Notes under the pieces: model-generated | Database searches by the model: none | What the model saw: the letters and a program-made list of their open reading frames with translations, nothing else | Told to the model about the DNA's origin: nothing | DNA from: Turicibacter sp. | GTDB lineage: Bacteria > Bacillota > Bacilli > MOL361 > Turicibacteraceae | Assembly: GCA_030531025.1 (NCBI GenBank) | Contig: JAUMTV010000152.1 | Coordinates: 1 to 6,331, forward strand | Length of the DNA: 6,331 bases | Direction of reading: 5' to 3' | Shown: in pieces, positions 1-6,089 of the stretch | Position numbering within the stretch: position 1 is the first letter of the stretch | Layout: each line of letters opens with the position of its first letter | Position numbers and translations under genes: made by a program

Positions 1-447
1 TTTAATAATTCTGATGATGATTTAAATCGTAGTGAGCTTTTGAAGCCGTTGTTTGGTAAAACAGGAAAGAACTTTTGTGTGAAGCCAACGTTTCGTTGTG
101 ACTATGGTTATAACATTCATGTTGGAGAAAATTTCTTCGCTAATTATGACTGTGTCATTTTAGATGTTTGTCAAGTGACGATTGGGGAGAACTGTATGTT
201 AGCACCACGCGTTTGTATTTATACAGCAACACATCCATTAGATGCTCCTACTCGAATCTCAGGATTAGAGTATGGAAGAGAAGTTAAAATTGGAGATAAT
301 GTATGGATTGGTGGAAGTGCTGTTATTGTCCCTGGCGTAACGATTGGAAATAATGTTGTTATCGCAGCGGGAGCAGTTGTTACAAAAGATGTACCAGATA
401 ATATTGTTGTTGGTGGAAACCCAGCTAAAATTATTAAGTATTTATAA
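1..447 (+). CDS. maa: Maltose/galactoside O-acetyltransferase (Maa/LacA type), 5' end outside window
   Basis: The reading frame is open from base 1 to the TAA at 445-447, giving 148 visible codons. Family members are about 185 residues, so roughly the first 35-40 residues (the N-terminal helical cap) lie off the window; the TTG at 40 is an internal leucine, not a start. The protein is a left-handed beta-helix acyltransferase that moves acetyl from acetyl-CoA to a sugar hydroxyl, normally as a cytoplasmic trimer. Visible family signatures are [23 protein letters not shown], then TATHPLDA with the probable catalytic His (codon 232-234), then hexapeptide repeats ([26 protein letters not shown]) and the terminal [10 protein letters not shown]. 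Family assignment is firm; whether the acceptor is maltose, glucose or a galactoside cannot be read. The DUF1349 gene follows 44 bp downstream with no terminator between them, so they are probably co-transcribed. Confidence 0.93.
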   Translation, partial: FNNSDDDLNRSELLKPLFGKTGKNFCVKPTFRCDYGYNIHVGENFFANYDCVILDVCQVTIGENCMLAPRVCIYTATHPLDAPTRISGLEYGREVKIGDNVWIGGSAVIVPGVTIGNNVVIAAGAVVTKDVPDNIVVGGNPAKIIKYL

Positions 448-491
448 AATATAAATCTATAGGATTGATTACTTTAATAGTGGTGGAAGAG

Positions 492-1079
492 ATGATATTT
501 AAAGATCGTACTGCTGATTGGATTTTTGAACCTAAGGAATATAGCATATCGCATGATAAAGTGATAATTAAGACAGAGCCTAACACAGATTTCTGGCAAA
601 AAACTTATTATGGATTCCAAAATGATAATGCACCTGCACTATTAATGAATACTGCCGAAAAAAGTTTTTCTTTTATTGCTAAGACTCAATTTAATAGTAA
701 ATGTCGCTTTGATCAATGCGGTGTCATTATTTATCAAGACAGCGACAATTGGTTTAAGGCATCGATAGAATATGAAAATGAAAATTATCAACGCTTAGGA
801 AGTGTAGTTACTAACTTTGGATATTCAGATTGGGCAACTACTGATATTCCAGCTAAACAAAAAGAAATGTATTATAGACTTAGCCGACGTGATAGTGATT
901 ATTGTATTGAAATTTCATATGATGGAATTCATTATACACAAATGAGAATTTTTCATTTATTTAAAGGACAGGATGAGATAAGAATAGGAATATATGCTTG
1001 TAGTCCAGAAGAATCTTCATTTGAAGCAATCTTTACAGAGATTGAATTTACAGATTGTAAATGGGGTGCACACGAATAA
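492..1079 (+). CDS. DUF1349 family protein (concanavalin A-like fold)
   Basis: This is a 195-residue soluble protein with no signal peptide or membrane segment. I choose the ATG at 492 because it follows a GGTGGAAGAG-type ribosome site and because family members begin just before the W-x-x-E-P segment, seen here as ADWIFEP at residues 8-14. An in-frame TTG at 465 would add nine residues but has only a badly spaced AGGA. Recognisable family blocks are PNTDFWQKTYYGF (residues 30-42), DQCGVIIYQDSDNWFKASIEY (about 74-94) and the SDW of VVTNFGYSDW (about 105-114). The family is a beta-sandwich of the concanavalin-like superfamily, often called 'regulation of enolase protein 1-like'. No enzymatic activity is established for it, and carbohydrate binding is only an inference from the fold. 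It is the last gene before the strong terminator at 1117-1160. Confidence 0.88.
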   Translation: MIFKDRTADWIFEPKEYSISHDKVIIKTEPNTDFWQKTYYGFQNDNAPALLMNTAEKSFSFIAKTQFNSKCRFDQCGVIIYQDSDNWFKASIEYENENYQRLGSVVTNFGYSDWATTDIPAKQKEMYYRLSRRDSDYCIEISYDGIHYTQMRIFHLFKGQDEIRIGIYACSPEESSFEAIFTEIEFTDCKWGAHE

Positions 1080-1116
1080 TTTGTGAGAGCTCAGTTAGTA
1101 TAAATTAAAGTAAAGC

Positions 1117-1160
1117 AAAAATTAAAAGAGGTGTCTCATTAGGTACCTCTTTTAATTTTT
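1117..1160 (+). terminator. Rho-independent terminator after the DUF1349 gene
   Basis: A 16-bp perfect inverted repeat (1117-1132 with 1145-1160) encloses a 12-nt loop. The core is AAAGAGGT/ACCTCTTT and the stem ends in an AT-rich base with a run of T at 1156-1160. The A-run at 1117-1121 gives the opposite strand a T-tract too, so it may work in both directions. It lies 37 bp after the DUF1349 stop codon and isolates the maa-DUF1349 unit from the region downstream. Confidence 0.92.
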
Positions 1161-1233
1161 CAATTCTGTATAGAAACAGAGATGTCTTTTTATATGTAGT
1201 CATTATTATTAGTCATTAGAACGGTTTAGTACT

Positions 1234-1370
1234 AAGACATTTTATAGACTATATAGACAGACTATAGTCCAGGGGTCACCTACCATGCGAAGCATGTTTC
1301 CTCCATTAGTAGGGCTTAAAAGTTTTCCGATATGAAAAACTTATCTGGACTTATATAGATAAAAGTTTTT
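1234..1370. repeat. Palindromic structured element of unknown family (MITE-like repeat or cis-acting RNA)
   Basis: The right arm 1345-1364 is complementary along all 20 nt to a left arm in three blocks: 1266-1272 with 1345-1351 (AGTCCAG/CTGGACT), 1249-1255 with 1352-1358 (CTATATA/TATATAG) and 1240-1245 with 1359-1364 (TTTTAT/ATAAAA). The left arm carries bulges of 10 nt (1256-1265) and 3 nt (1246-1248). A further 1234-1238 with 1365-1369 can pair, including one G-T pair. Inside the arms, CCTAC/GTAGG (1279-1283 with 1309-1313) encloses CATGC-GAA-GCATG (1284-1296), and 1320-1326 pairs with 1336-1342. This three-helix layout is more than AT-rich chance. I recognise no T-box, S-box, purine, yybP, ykkC or GEMM consensus. 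No coding frame explains it. It may be a small non-autonomous repeat or a leader/ncRNA. Confidence 0.5.
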
Positions 1371-1397
1371 TGAATGATCTGAATTTATATTTATAAA
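1370..1397 (+). promoter_or_regulatory. Candidate sigma-A promoter of the ABC/two-component operon
   Basis: TTGAAT (1370-1375; four of six consensus bases) and TATAAA (1392-1397; five of six) are separated by 16 bp. The -10 lies inside an AT-only dyad, ATAAAAT-N7-ATTTTAT (1393-1413), which could be an operator or chance in such AT-rich DNA. A transcript starting about 1404 would have a leader of about 53 nt before the ATG at 1457. If this promoter is the one used, the structured element lies upstream of the transcript rather than in it. Confidence 0.4.
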
Positions 1398-1456
1398 ATC
1401 TTTAAAATTTTATCATAACATACTCTCAGTTAGAACATTAAAAGGAGTGTGTATCA

Positions 1457-2188
1457 ATGGAAACTGTATTACAGGTGAGTCATCTTAGTAAAAAGATTAG
1501 ACGTCAAGAAATTATTAAAGACGTAAATTTCACGGTTAATAAAGGAGATATTTGTGGATTTATCGGACCGAATGGAGCTGGGAAAATAACAATTATTCGA
1601 ATGTTAACTTCGCTTGTGAAACCAACATCAGGAGAGATTAGTTTAAATGGGCATGACGTCATAAAAAATCGACAAGAGGCACTGAAGTATTTAGGAGCTA
1701 TTGTCGAATCGCCAATTTTCTTTTCTCATATGAGTGGAGAAGAAGCTTTAATGAATTTAGCATTGTTGATTCCCAATCAATCTAAAGCAAAACGTCAACA
1801 AAAAGTGTGTGAAGTTCTTGAAATTGTAGGGCTAAGTGATTGAAAAAAAGATAAAATTTCAACGTATTCGCTTGGGATGAAACAACGTCTAGGTATAGCT
1901 CAGGCATTACTTAATGATCCGACGATTATTATTTTAGATGAACCTGCTAATGGATTAGATCCGCTTGGAATGGTTCAGTTAAGAGAGTTAATTTTAAAAT
2001 TAAACGAAGAACATAATATTACTTTCTTTATTTCAAGTCACCTTTTAGATGAACTTCAAAAAATTTGTAATCGATTAGTCATTATTAAAAAAGGAGAGAT
2101 TGCTTGGAAAGGAACAAAAGATGAGCTTTTAAACTTAGGTCATAAAGGAGCCTCACTCGAGGAAGTGTTTATTCAACTCATTCAATAA
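1457..2188 (+). pseudogene. ABC transporter ATP-binding protein (BcrA/LanF-like), interrupted by in-frame stop and Walker A lesion
   Basis: This would be a 243-residue ATPase energising the two membrane proteins encoded next. It starts at ATG 1457 after AAAGGAG (1441-1447). TGA at 1841-1843 (codon 129) stops translation; the same frame then resumes through TAA 2186-2188 with no frameshift. The first part holds Walker A (GPNGAGK, K43) and the family-typical ESPIFF in the Q-loop area. The second holds the signature YSLGMKQRLGIAQ (about 137-149), Walker B ILDEP (about 159-163), D-loop GLDP and the switch His in ISSH (H195). Codon 44, normally Thr or Ser after the Walker Lys and needed for Mg2+ binding, is ATA (Ile); family members usually read LDEPTNGLDP where this reads LDEPANGLDP. 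Relatives commonly have Arg where the TGA is, so CGA to TGA and ACA to ATA fit C-to-T changes. Restart at ATG 1877 would lack Walker A. Function is very probably lost. Confidence 0.88.
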
Positions 2189-2201
2189 GGAGGGATGAAT
2201 T

Positions 2202-3026
2202 TTGAAATTACTTATAAAAAATGAAGCTATGCGCTACTTTCAAAAGAAGTCATTATGGGGTTTATATTTATCAATCCCACTAATGGTATTATTTATGATG
2301 TCACAGGCAATAAAGGCTAATGAAATCGTCTCAGTTGAGCAAGTCACAACTTTTCATACCTTTGCCTTATATATGCCACTACATAAGATTTTTACATTTT
2401 ACTTATTTGCAATTCCTATCATTATGGTAGGAATGAGTATTGCTTCTGAGTATGAAAATAGTGAAATTCGAATGATTTTAATTAGAGGCTATAGTACGAG
2501 GCAGGTCTATTTTGTAAAAATTTTAATTTTGTTACTTAGCTTATTTCTTTTTATTGTGATTTATTTGATTTGTTCTTATCTCATTGGTTTGAGTATGCTC
2601 CCTAAAGAAAATCAAATCATTAGTTTTTTAAGTTCTGAAATATTAAATCCAACTCAATGTTTATTATTAACAGTTAAATATTATCTAACAGTTTTACTTA
2701 TTTTATCAGTTTTTACGCTAGTGATTTCTTTGCTTGCCATCATAGTGCGTTCTGTTGTGACAACGATCGTGGTTGGAATGTTACTTATTTTAGGTGGATT
2801 TGGATTTTATTTAATTCTTCTATTAGTCCAACCTTATTTATTTAGCTTAGATATTAACTTACTTAGTTTATGGTCACTCCCTATGATGCAACTAAAGGGG
2901 ATTTACTTAATGCTTGCTGGAAATCAAGAGATATTACGTGAAAGTTTCATCGTTTTAAGTGTTAATTTAAGTGCTTTTTTCGGATTAAGTTTTTACTTAA
3001 CAGGAAAGCAAAATCAATTTATTTAA
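2202..3026 (+). CDS. ABC-2 type permease of peptide resistance/immunity transporter (first of two)
   Basis: This 274-residue integral membrane protein has about six hydrophobic segments (roughly 18-36, 62-80, 105-130, 156-181, 184-209, 247-266). Start TTG at 2202 is set by a strong AAGGAGG (2187-2193, 8 nt spacing) that overlaps the end of the ATPase gene; the ATG at 2195 is out of frame and closes quickly. Between TM2 and TM3 is the cytoplasmic block SEYENSEIRMILIRGYSTRQ (about 82-101), typical of BcrB/LanE/LanG-like ABC-2 permeases and probably part of the contact with the ATPase. The next gene has the same block, so the two are paralogous halves of a heterodimeric channel. Such transporters remove or exclude lantibiotics, bacitracin-like or other membrane-active peptides; the actual substrate is unknown. 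The frame is intact although its ATPase is not. Confidence 0.85.
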   Translation: MKLLIKNEAMRYFQKKSLWGLYLSIPLMVLFMMSQAIKANEIVSVEQVTTFHTFALYMPLHKIFTFYLFAIPIIMVGMSIASEYENSEIRMILIRGYSTRQVYFVKILILLLSLFLFIVIYLICSYLIGLSMLPKENQIISFLSSEILNPTQCLLLTVKYYLTVLLILSVFTLVISLLAIIVRSVVTTIVVGMLLILGGFGFYLILLLVQPYLFSLDINLLSLWSLPMMQLKGIYLMLAGNQEILRESFIVLSVNLSAFFGLSFYLTGKQNQFI

Positions 3027-3038
3027 TGAGGTGATAGT

Positions 3039-3812
3039 TTGAAAACATTAATACAAAGTGAATTGTCGCGCTTAGTAATTAGAAGACGAACAATTATTAT
3101 TTTAATTTTAAGTATTTTAGCCTTTTTATTTTTAGCCTTTTTTAATAGCTTCTTTGGGAGTGGGTTTTATGATCCTAATCAAACGGCAACATTAGATGCC
3201 TTAAACTTTGCCCCATTTGTTTTAAGAGATTATCATTTTTATTTAGTATTAGTCTTATGTCCGTTGTTAGTAGTTGAATCATTTAATCGCGAACGTACAA
3301 GTGGTGAATATCGAATGGTGATGATTCGACCTTATTCAAGAAGACAGTTTTATAGTGCAAAAATCATTAGTTTAGCTATCGTAATCGGAGTCTTAGTGCT
3401 TATACTATGGATCTTAGCGATGATTTTAGGAAGTTTAGTATTACCAAAGTCTACGACTACTTCATTTTTTAATCCAGAAGTTTCGTATACGATGGTTGAA
3501 GCTATCTTCTTTAGTTTCAAGTTTTATTTGGTAGAATATTTCATGTTAGTTGCAATCATTAGTGTCATTAGTAGCATTAGTTTATTGTTAGCGAGTCCAT
3601 TACTAAGTTATGTGACATCTATTTTTTTATTGTTTGGATTAGGATTTTCAACCGCATCATTTGAATTTTTAGCCACTTCAACACGCTCAATTTTTGATTT
3701 GTTACTAGGCATAGGAGCAGGGTGGCATGTTATACTAAGTTTAATAGTTGTTTTAGGACTAGGTATGGGAAGTTCTTATGTCCTATTTAAACGAAATGAT
3801 TATTTATCTTAG
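3039..3812 (+). CDS. ABC-2 type permease of peptide resistance/immunity transporter (second of two)
   Basis: This 257-residue membrane protein has about six hydrophobic segments (roughly 18-38, 66-80, 108-133, 161-185, 186-206, 228-249). Start is TTG 3039 behind GAGGTGA (3028-3034), 12 bp after the preceding stop. The loop block NRERTSGEYRMVMIRPYSRRQFYSAKI (about 83-109) parallels that of the upstream permease (E-x-x-S-x-E-x-R, R-x-YS-x-RQ), marking the same ABC-2 subfamily and suggesting descent by duplication. A long extracytoplasmic loop lies between TM1 and TM2 (about 39-65). The frame is complete and ends at TAG 3810-3812, 15 bp before the regulator gene. Role: partner of the first permease in a LanFEG/BcrAB-like exporter; substrate unknown. 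Confidence 0.85.
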   Translation: MKTLIQSELSRLVIRRRTIIILILSILAFLFLAFFNSFFGSGFYDPNQTATLDALNFAPFVLRDYHFYLVLVLCPLLVVESFNRERTSGEYRMVMIRPYSRRQFYSAKIISLAIVIGVLVLILWILAMILGSLVLPKSTTTSFFNPEVSYTMVEAIFFSFKFYLVEYFMLVAIISVISSISLLLASPLLSYVTSIFLLFGLGFSTASFEFLATSTRSIFDLLLGIGAGWHVILSLIVVLGLGMGSSYVLFKRNDYLS

Positions 3813-3827
3813 AAAAGAGGGAGAACG

Positions 3828-4526
3828 ATGAGTCAAAAACTATTAGTCGTTGATGATGATTTAGAAATTTTGCAGATGTTATACGATGCTCTAAGTGATG
3901 AAGGGTATCTTGTTTATCGAGCCCAAAATAGTAGTGAGGCTATTAAGCAATTAAAACATCACCCGGATTTAATCATTTTAGATGTCATGATGCCGGGACA
4001 GAATGGGTTTGAGTTATGCAAAGCTATTCGAGATACTGTTACCTGTCCTATTTTATTCTTAACGGCTAAAGTTTTAGAGTCAGATTTGATTGAAGGTTTA
4101 GCAATTGAGGGAGATGACTATATCAAGAAACCTTTTAGTTTAAGAGAATTAAAAGCAAGAATTGCTGCTCATCTTCGTCAAGTTAATCGTCGATCAGAAG
4201 TTGAAGCAAGCTATTTAATGTTTCAAAATCTTAAAATTAATTTAAAAAGCAAAGAAATTTTATATAAGGAAGAGTTGATTTCGTTTACAAAGAGAGAATA
4301 TGAAATTATCGAATTATTAGCACTTAATCGAAACCAAGTTTTTTCTAAAGAACAAATTTATCAGAAAGTTTGGGGATTAGAGGCAGAAGGGGATTCACAA
4401 ACGATTGCAGAACACGTTAAAAAAATAAGAGCTAAATTTTCAAAAGTAGACCAACACTTTAATTATTTAAAAACGGTATGGGGAATTGGCTATAAGTGGA
4501 GTGAAGATCATGAAGGGAAGGTTTAG
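3828..4526 (+). CDS. OmpR/PhoB-family response regulator
   Basis: This 232-residue cytoplasmic DNA-binding regulator starts at ATG 3828 after an AGAGGGAG site. The receiver domain (about 1-115) has the acidic pair D9/D10, phospho-acceptor D52 in LIILDVMMPGQNGFE, T79 in FLTAK and the KPF lysine (K101). The winged-helix effector domain (about 128-225) shows FTKREYEIIELLALNRNQVFSKEQIYQKVWG, a recognition-helix region (SQTIAEHVKKIRAKF) and the terminal KTVWGIGYKW wing. All key residues are present, so it should be functional. It is encoded 2 bp before its sensor kinase and after the transporter genes, so it probably activates this operon in response to a peptide signal. The operator cannot be identified; the 10-bp palindromes in the 1161-1456 gap are candidates only. 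Confidence 0.95.
   Translation: MSQKLLVVDDDLEILQMLYDALSDEGYLVYRAQNSSEAIKQLKHHPDLIILDVMMPGQNGFELCKAIRDTVTCPILFLTAKVLESDLIEGLAIEGDDYIKKPFSLRELKARIAAHLRQVNRRSEVEASYLMFQNLKINLKSKEILYKEELISFTKREYEIIELLALNRNQVFSKEQIYQKVWGLEAEGDSQTIAEHVKKIRAKFSKVDQHFNYLKTVWGIGYKWSEDHEGKV
4514..4521 (+). promoter_or_regulatory. Ribosome binding site of the histidine kinase, inside the regulator gene
   Basis: AGGGAAGG lies within the last codons of the response regulator, 7 nt before the TTG at 4529. It supports that TTG as the start and implies translational coupling of kinase to regulator across the 2-bp gap. Confidence 0.65.
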
Positions 4527-4528
4527 TA

Positions 4529-5944
4529 TTGTTTAAAAAATATTCGTTATCAAAACAAATTAATTTAAGCTTTCTTGCCATTATTAGCTGTACATTTATT
4601 AGTACTATTGCTGGTTGGTTTATTATTTTTTGTATTGCACTTCATTTTCTTTATCCAGCAAACTATTACGATCAGCAACTCACTAACTGGATTGATTATG
4701 TGAATCGTCATTCTACTGAATTGTTGGATGGACATGGAGAAGAAGAGTTAAATCAATTGCTCGACTTTAAGGATGTGACATATCAGGTTATTAATTTTGA
4801 AAAGAATGAAAGTTATGGAAATAGTGAAATTAAGGAATGGACAAACCAACAATTACTTTTAAAAATAAATACTCGTGACATTGATTTTTATAATAATACT
4901 ACGAACTATTTTCCTTTGTTAACAAGTACGGGTGAGCTAGGTGGATGCTTCATCATTACGTATCCAATCCGAATGATTTCAATTCAAAATAGGTCATTGA
5001 TATATAGTTTCTTTTCTTTATGTTTCTTATCTCTTCCCTTTCTGTTCTTAGGCTTTTATATGTGGTTATTTGGTCGTAAACTTAGAATCAATATTTTAGT
5101 TCCTTTACGAAAGCTTACATGGGCGGCTGAAAACATTAACAATAACAATTTAGATTTTGAGCTTTCTTATGACTATCAAAATGAATTCCAAGGTGTTATT
5201 GTTTCATTTGAACAAATGCGCCAAACATTACAAGAGTCATTAAATGAACAATGGAAAATTGAGCAACAACAAAAGGAGTTAATTAGTTTTTTAGCTCATG
5301 ATTTAAGAAGCCCATTAACGCTCATAAAAGGTCATGTTGAAATGCTTCAAGATGGAGCTTATCGTTATGAAGAGCGATGTGTTAAATATTTAAATGTGTT
5401 AGAAGGAGCTACATCACGAGCGATACTGTTAGTGGAAGATTTAAATCTATTATCTCAAGTTGAACAAGTTGACTTTAAATTGACAAGAGAAGATGTCCTA
5501 GTGAAAGACTTTTTCTTAAATCAAGTAAGCTTGTATGAAGGATTAGCTAAACAGCAAAATATAAATTTAACGCTCAATTTAAAAGATATCAATCCTTGTT
5601 TACAAGTAGAAATGGATCGAAATCAAATAGCACGTGTCCTTGATAATCTTGTGATGAATGCTTTTAGATATGCTCCGCATTCATCTACTATTACGATTCA
5701 GCTAGATTCAGATGACTCTAATTTGTATGTTGAAGTAATTGATGAAGGAGAAGGTTTCTCTGATTATGATCTAAAATATGGAGTCAACAAATTTTACCGA
5801 GGAAATCAAGCACGATCTAAAGATGGAGGTAGTGGATTAGGATTATATATTAGTAAACGCATTATTGATTTACATCATGGATCATTGGAATTAACTAATA
5901 CGCTAACAGGTGGAGCTCGAGTTAGAATTACGTTACCTCTTTGA
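4529..5944 (+). CDS. Membrane sensor histidine kinase
   Basis: This 471-residue sensor is the partner of the regulator just upstream. Order: TM1 (about 13-41), an extracytoplasmic sensor region of about 115 residues (42-155), TM2 (about 156-181), HAMP-like linker (about 182-235, with PLRKLTWAAENINNNNLDFE), a Gln/Glu-rich coiled segment, then the HisKA domain with phospho-acceptor H257 in FLAHDLRSPLTLIKGHVEML. The HATPase domain has N box DNLVMNAFRYAP (N377), G1 DEGEGF (from D405) and G2 GGSGLGL (433-439), ending in VRITLPL. All catalytic boxes are present. The sizeable outer domain differs from intramembrane-sensing BceS-type kinases, which have almost no outer loop, so direct ligand sensing outside the membrane is likely; the ligand is unknown. 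It ends at TGA 5942-5944; no convincing terminator follows. Confidence 0.94.
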   Translation: MFKKYSLSKQINLSFLAIISCTFISTIAGWFIIFCIALHFLYPANYYDQQLTNWIDYVNRHSTELLDGHGEEELNQLLDFKDVTYQVINFEKNESYGNSEIKEWTNQQLLLKINTRDIDFYNNTTNYFPLLTSTGELGGCFIITYPIRMISIQNRSLIYSFFSLCFLSLPFLFLGFYMWLFGRKLRINILVPLRKLTWAAENINNNNLDFELSYDYQNEFQGVIVSFEQMRQTLQESLNEQWKIEQQQKELISFLAHDLRSPLTLIKGHVEMLQDGAYRYEERCVKYLNVLEGATSRAILLVEDLNLLSQVEQVDFKLTREDVLVKDFFLNQVSLYEGLAKQQNINLTLNLKDINPCLQVEMDRNQIARVLDNLVMNAFRYAPHSSTITIQLDSDDSNLYVEVIDEGEGFSDYDLKYGVNKFYRGNQARSKDGGSGLGLYISKRIIDLHHGSLELTNTLTGGARVRITLPL

Positions 5945-6053
5945 ATCACTTAATTAGAACCAGTCGTTTTAGCTTACTTAGATTTAGCTTTAGCTCTTAT
6001 TGATAAAGCGAGTATCAGGTTGTAAATTCTCTCAATAGCTTAAGTAATTATTA

Positions 6054-6062
6054 TGTTATAAT
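6054..6062 (+). promoter_or_regulatory. Extended -10 promoter for the HD-domain gene
   Basis: TGTTATAAT is a TGn extended element followed by a perfect TATAAT (6057-6062). No good -35 stands at 16-18 bp, which is usual for extended -10 promoters. Transcription would start near 6069, leaving a short leader with AAAGGAGG (6073-6080). Together with the gap after the kinase gene it suggests that the HD gene has its own promoter. Confidence 0.55.
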
Positions 6063-6089
6063 AATTTAAATAAAAGGAGGATTTAGAGG

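Noticed and set aside
40..42. TTG at 40 as a start for the acetyltransferase
   Set aside because: The frame is open to base 1 with family-like residues before it ([13 protein letters not shown]), so the gene begins outside the window.
465..491. TTG at 465 as start of the DUF1349 protein
   Set aside because: The nearest AGGA directly abuts the TTG, and the extra nine residues are outside the family's conserved beginning; ATG 492 fits better.
1234..1370. Known riboswitch or T-box upstream of the transporter operon
   Set aside because: I compared it with remembered consensus elements of T-box, SAM, purine, yybP-ykoY, ykkC, preQ1 and c-di-GMP-I RNAs and found none of their conserved cores.
1841..1843. 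UGA reassigned to tryptophan, or selenocysteine insertion
   Set aside because: Trp is encoded by TGG throughout, relatives commonly have Arg at this position, a second loss-of-function change is present in Walker A, and I see no SECIS-like hairpin directly after the stop.
1877..2188. Separate 103-residue ATPase gene starting at ATG 1877
   Set aside because: It is in the same frame as 1457-1843 and continues the same domain. The ATG is the Met of the signature motif SLGMKQR, and there is no good ribosome site before it.
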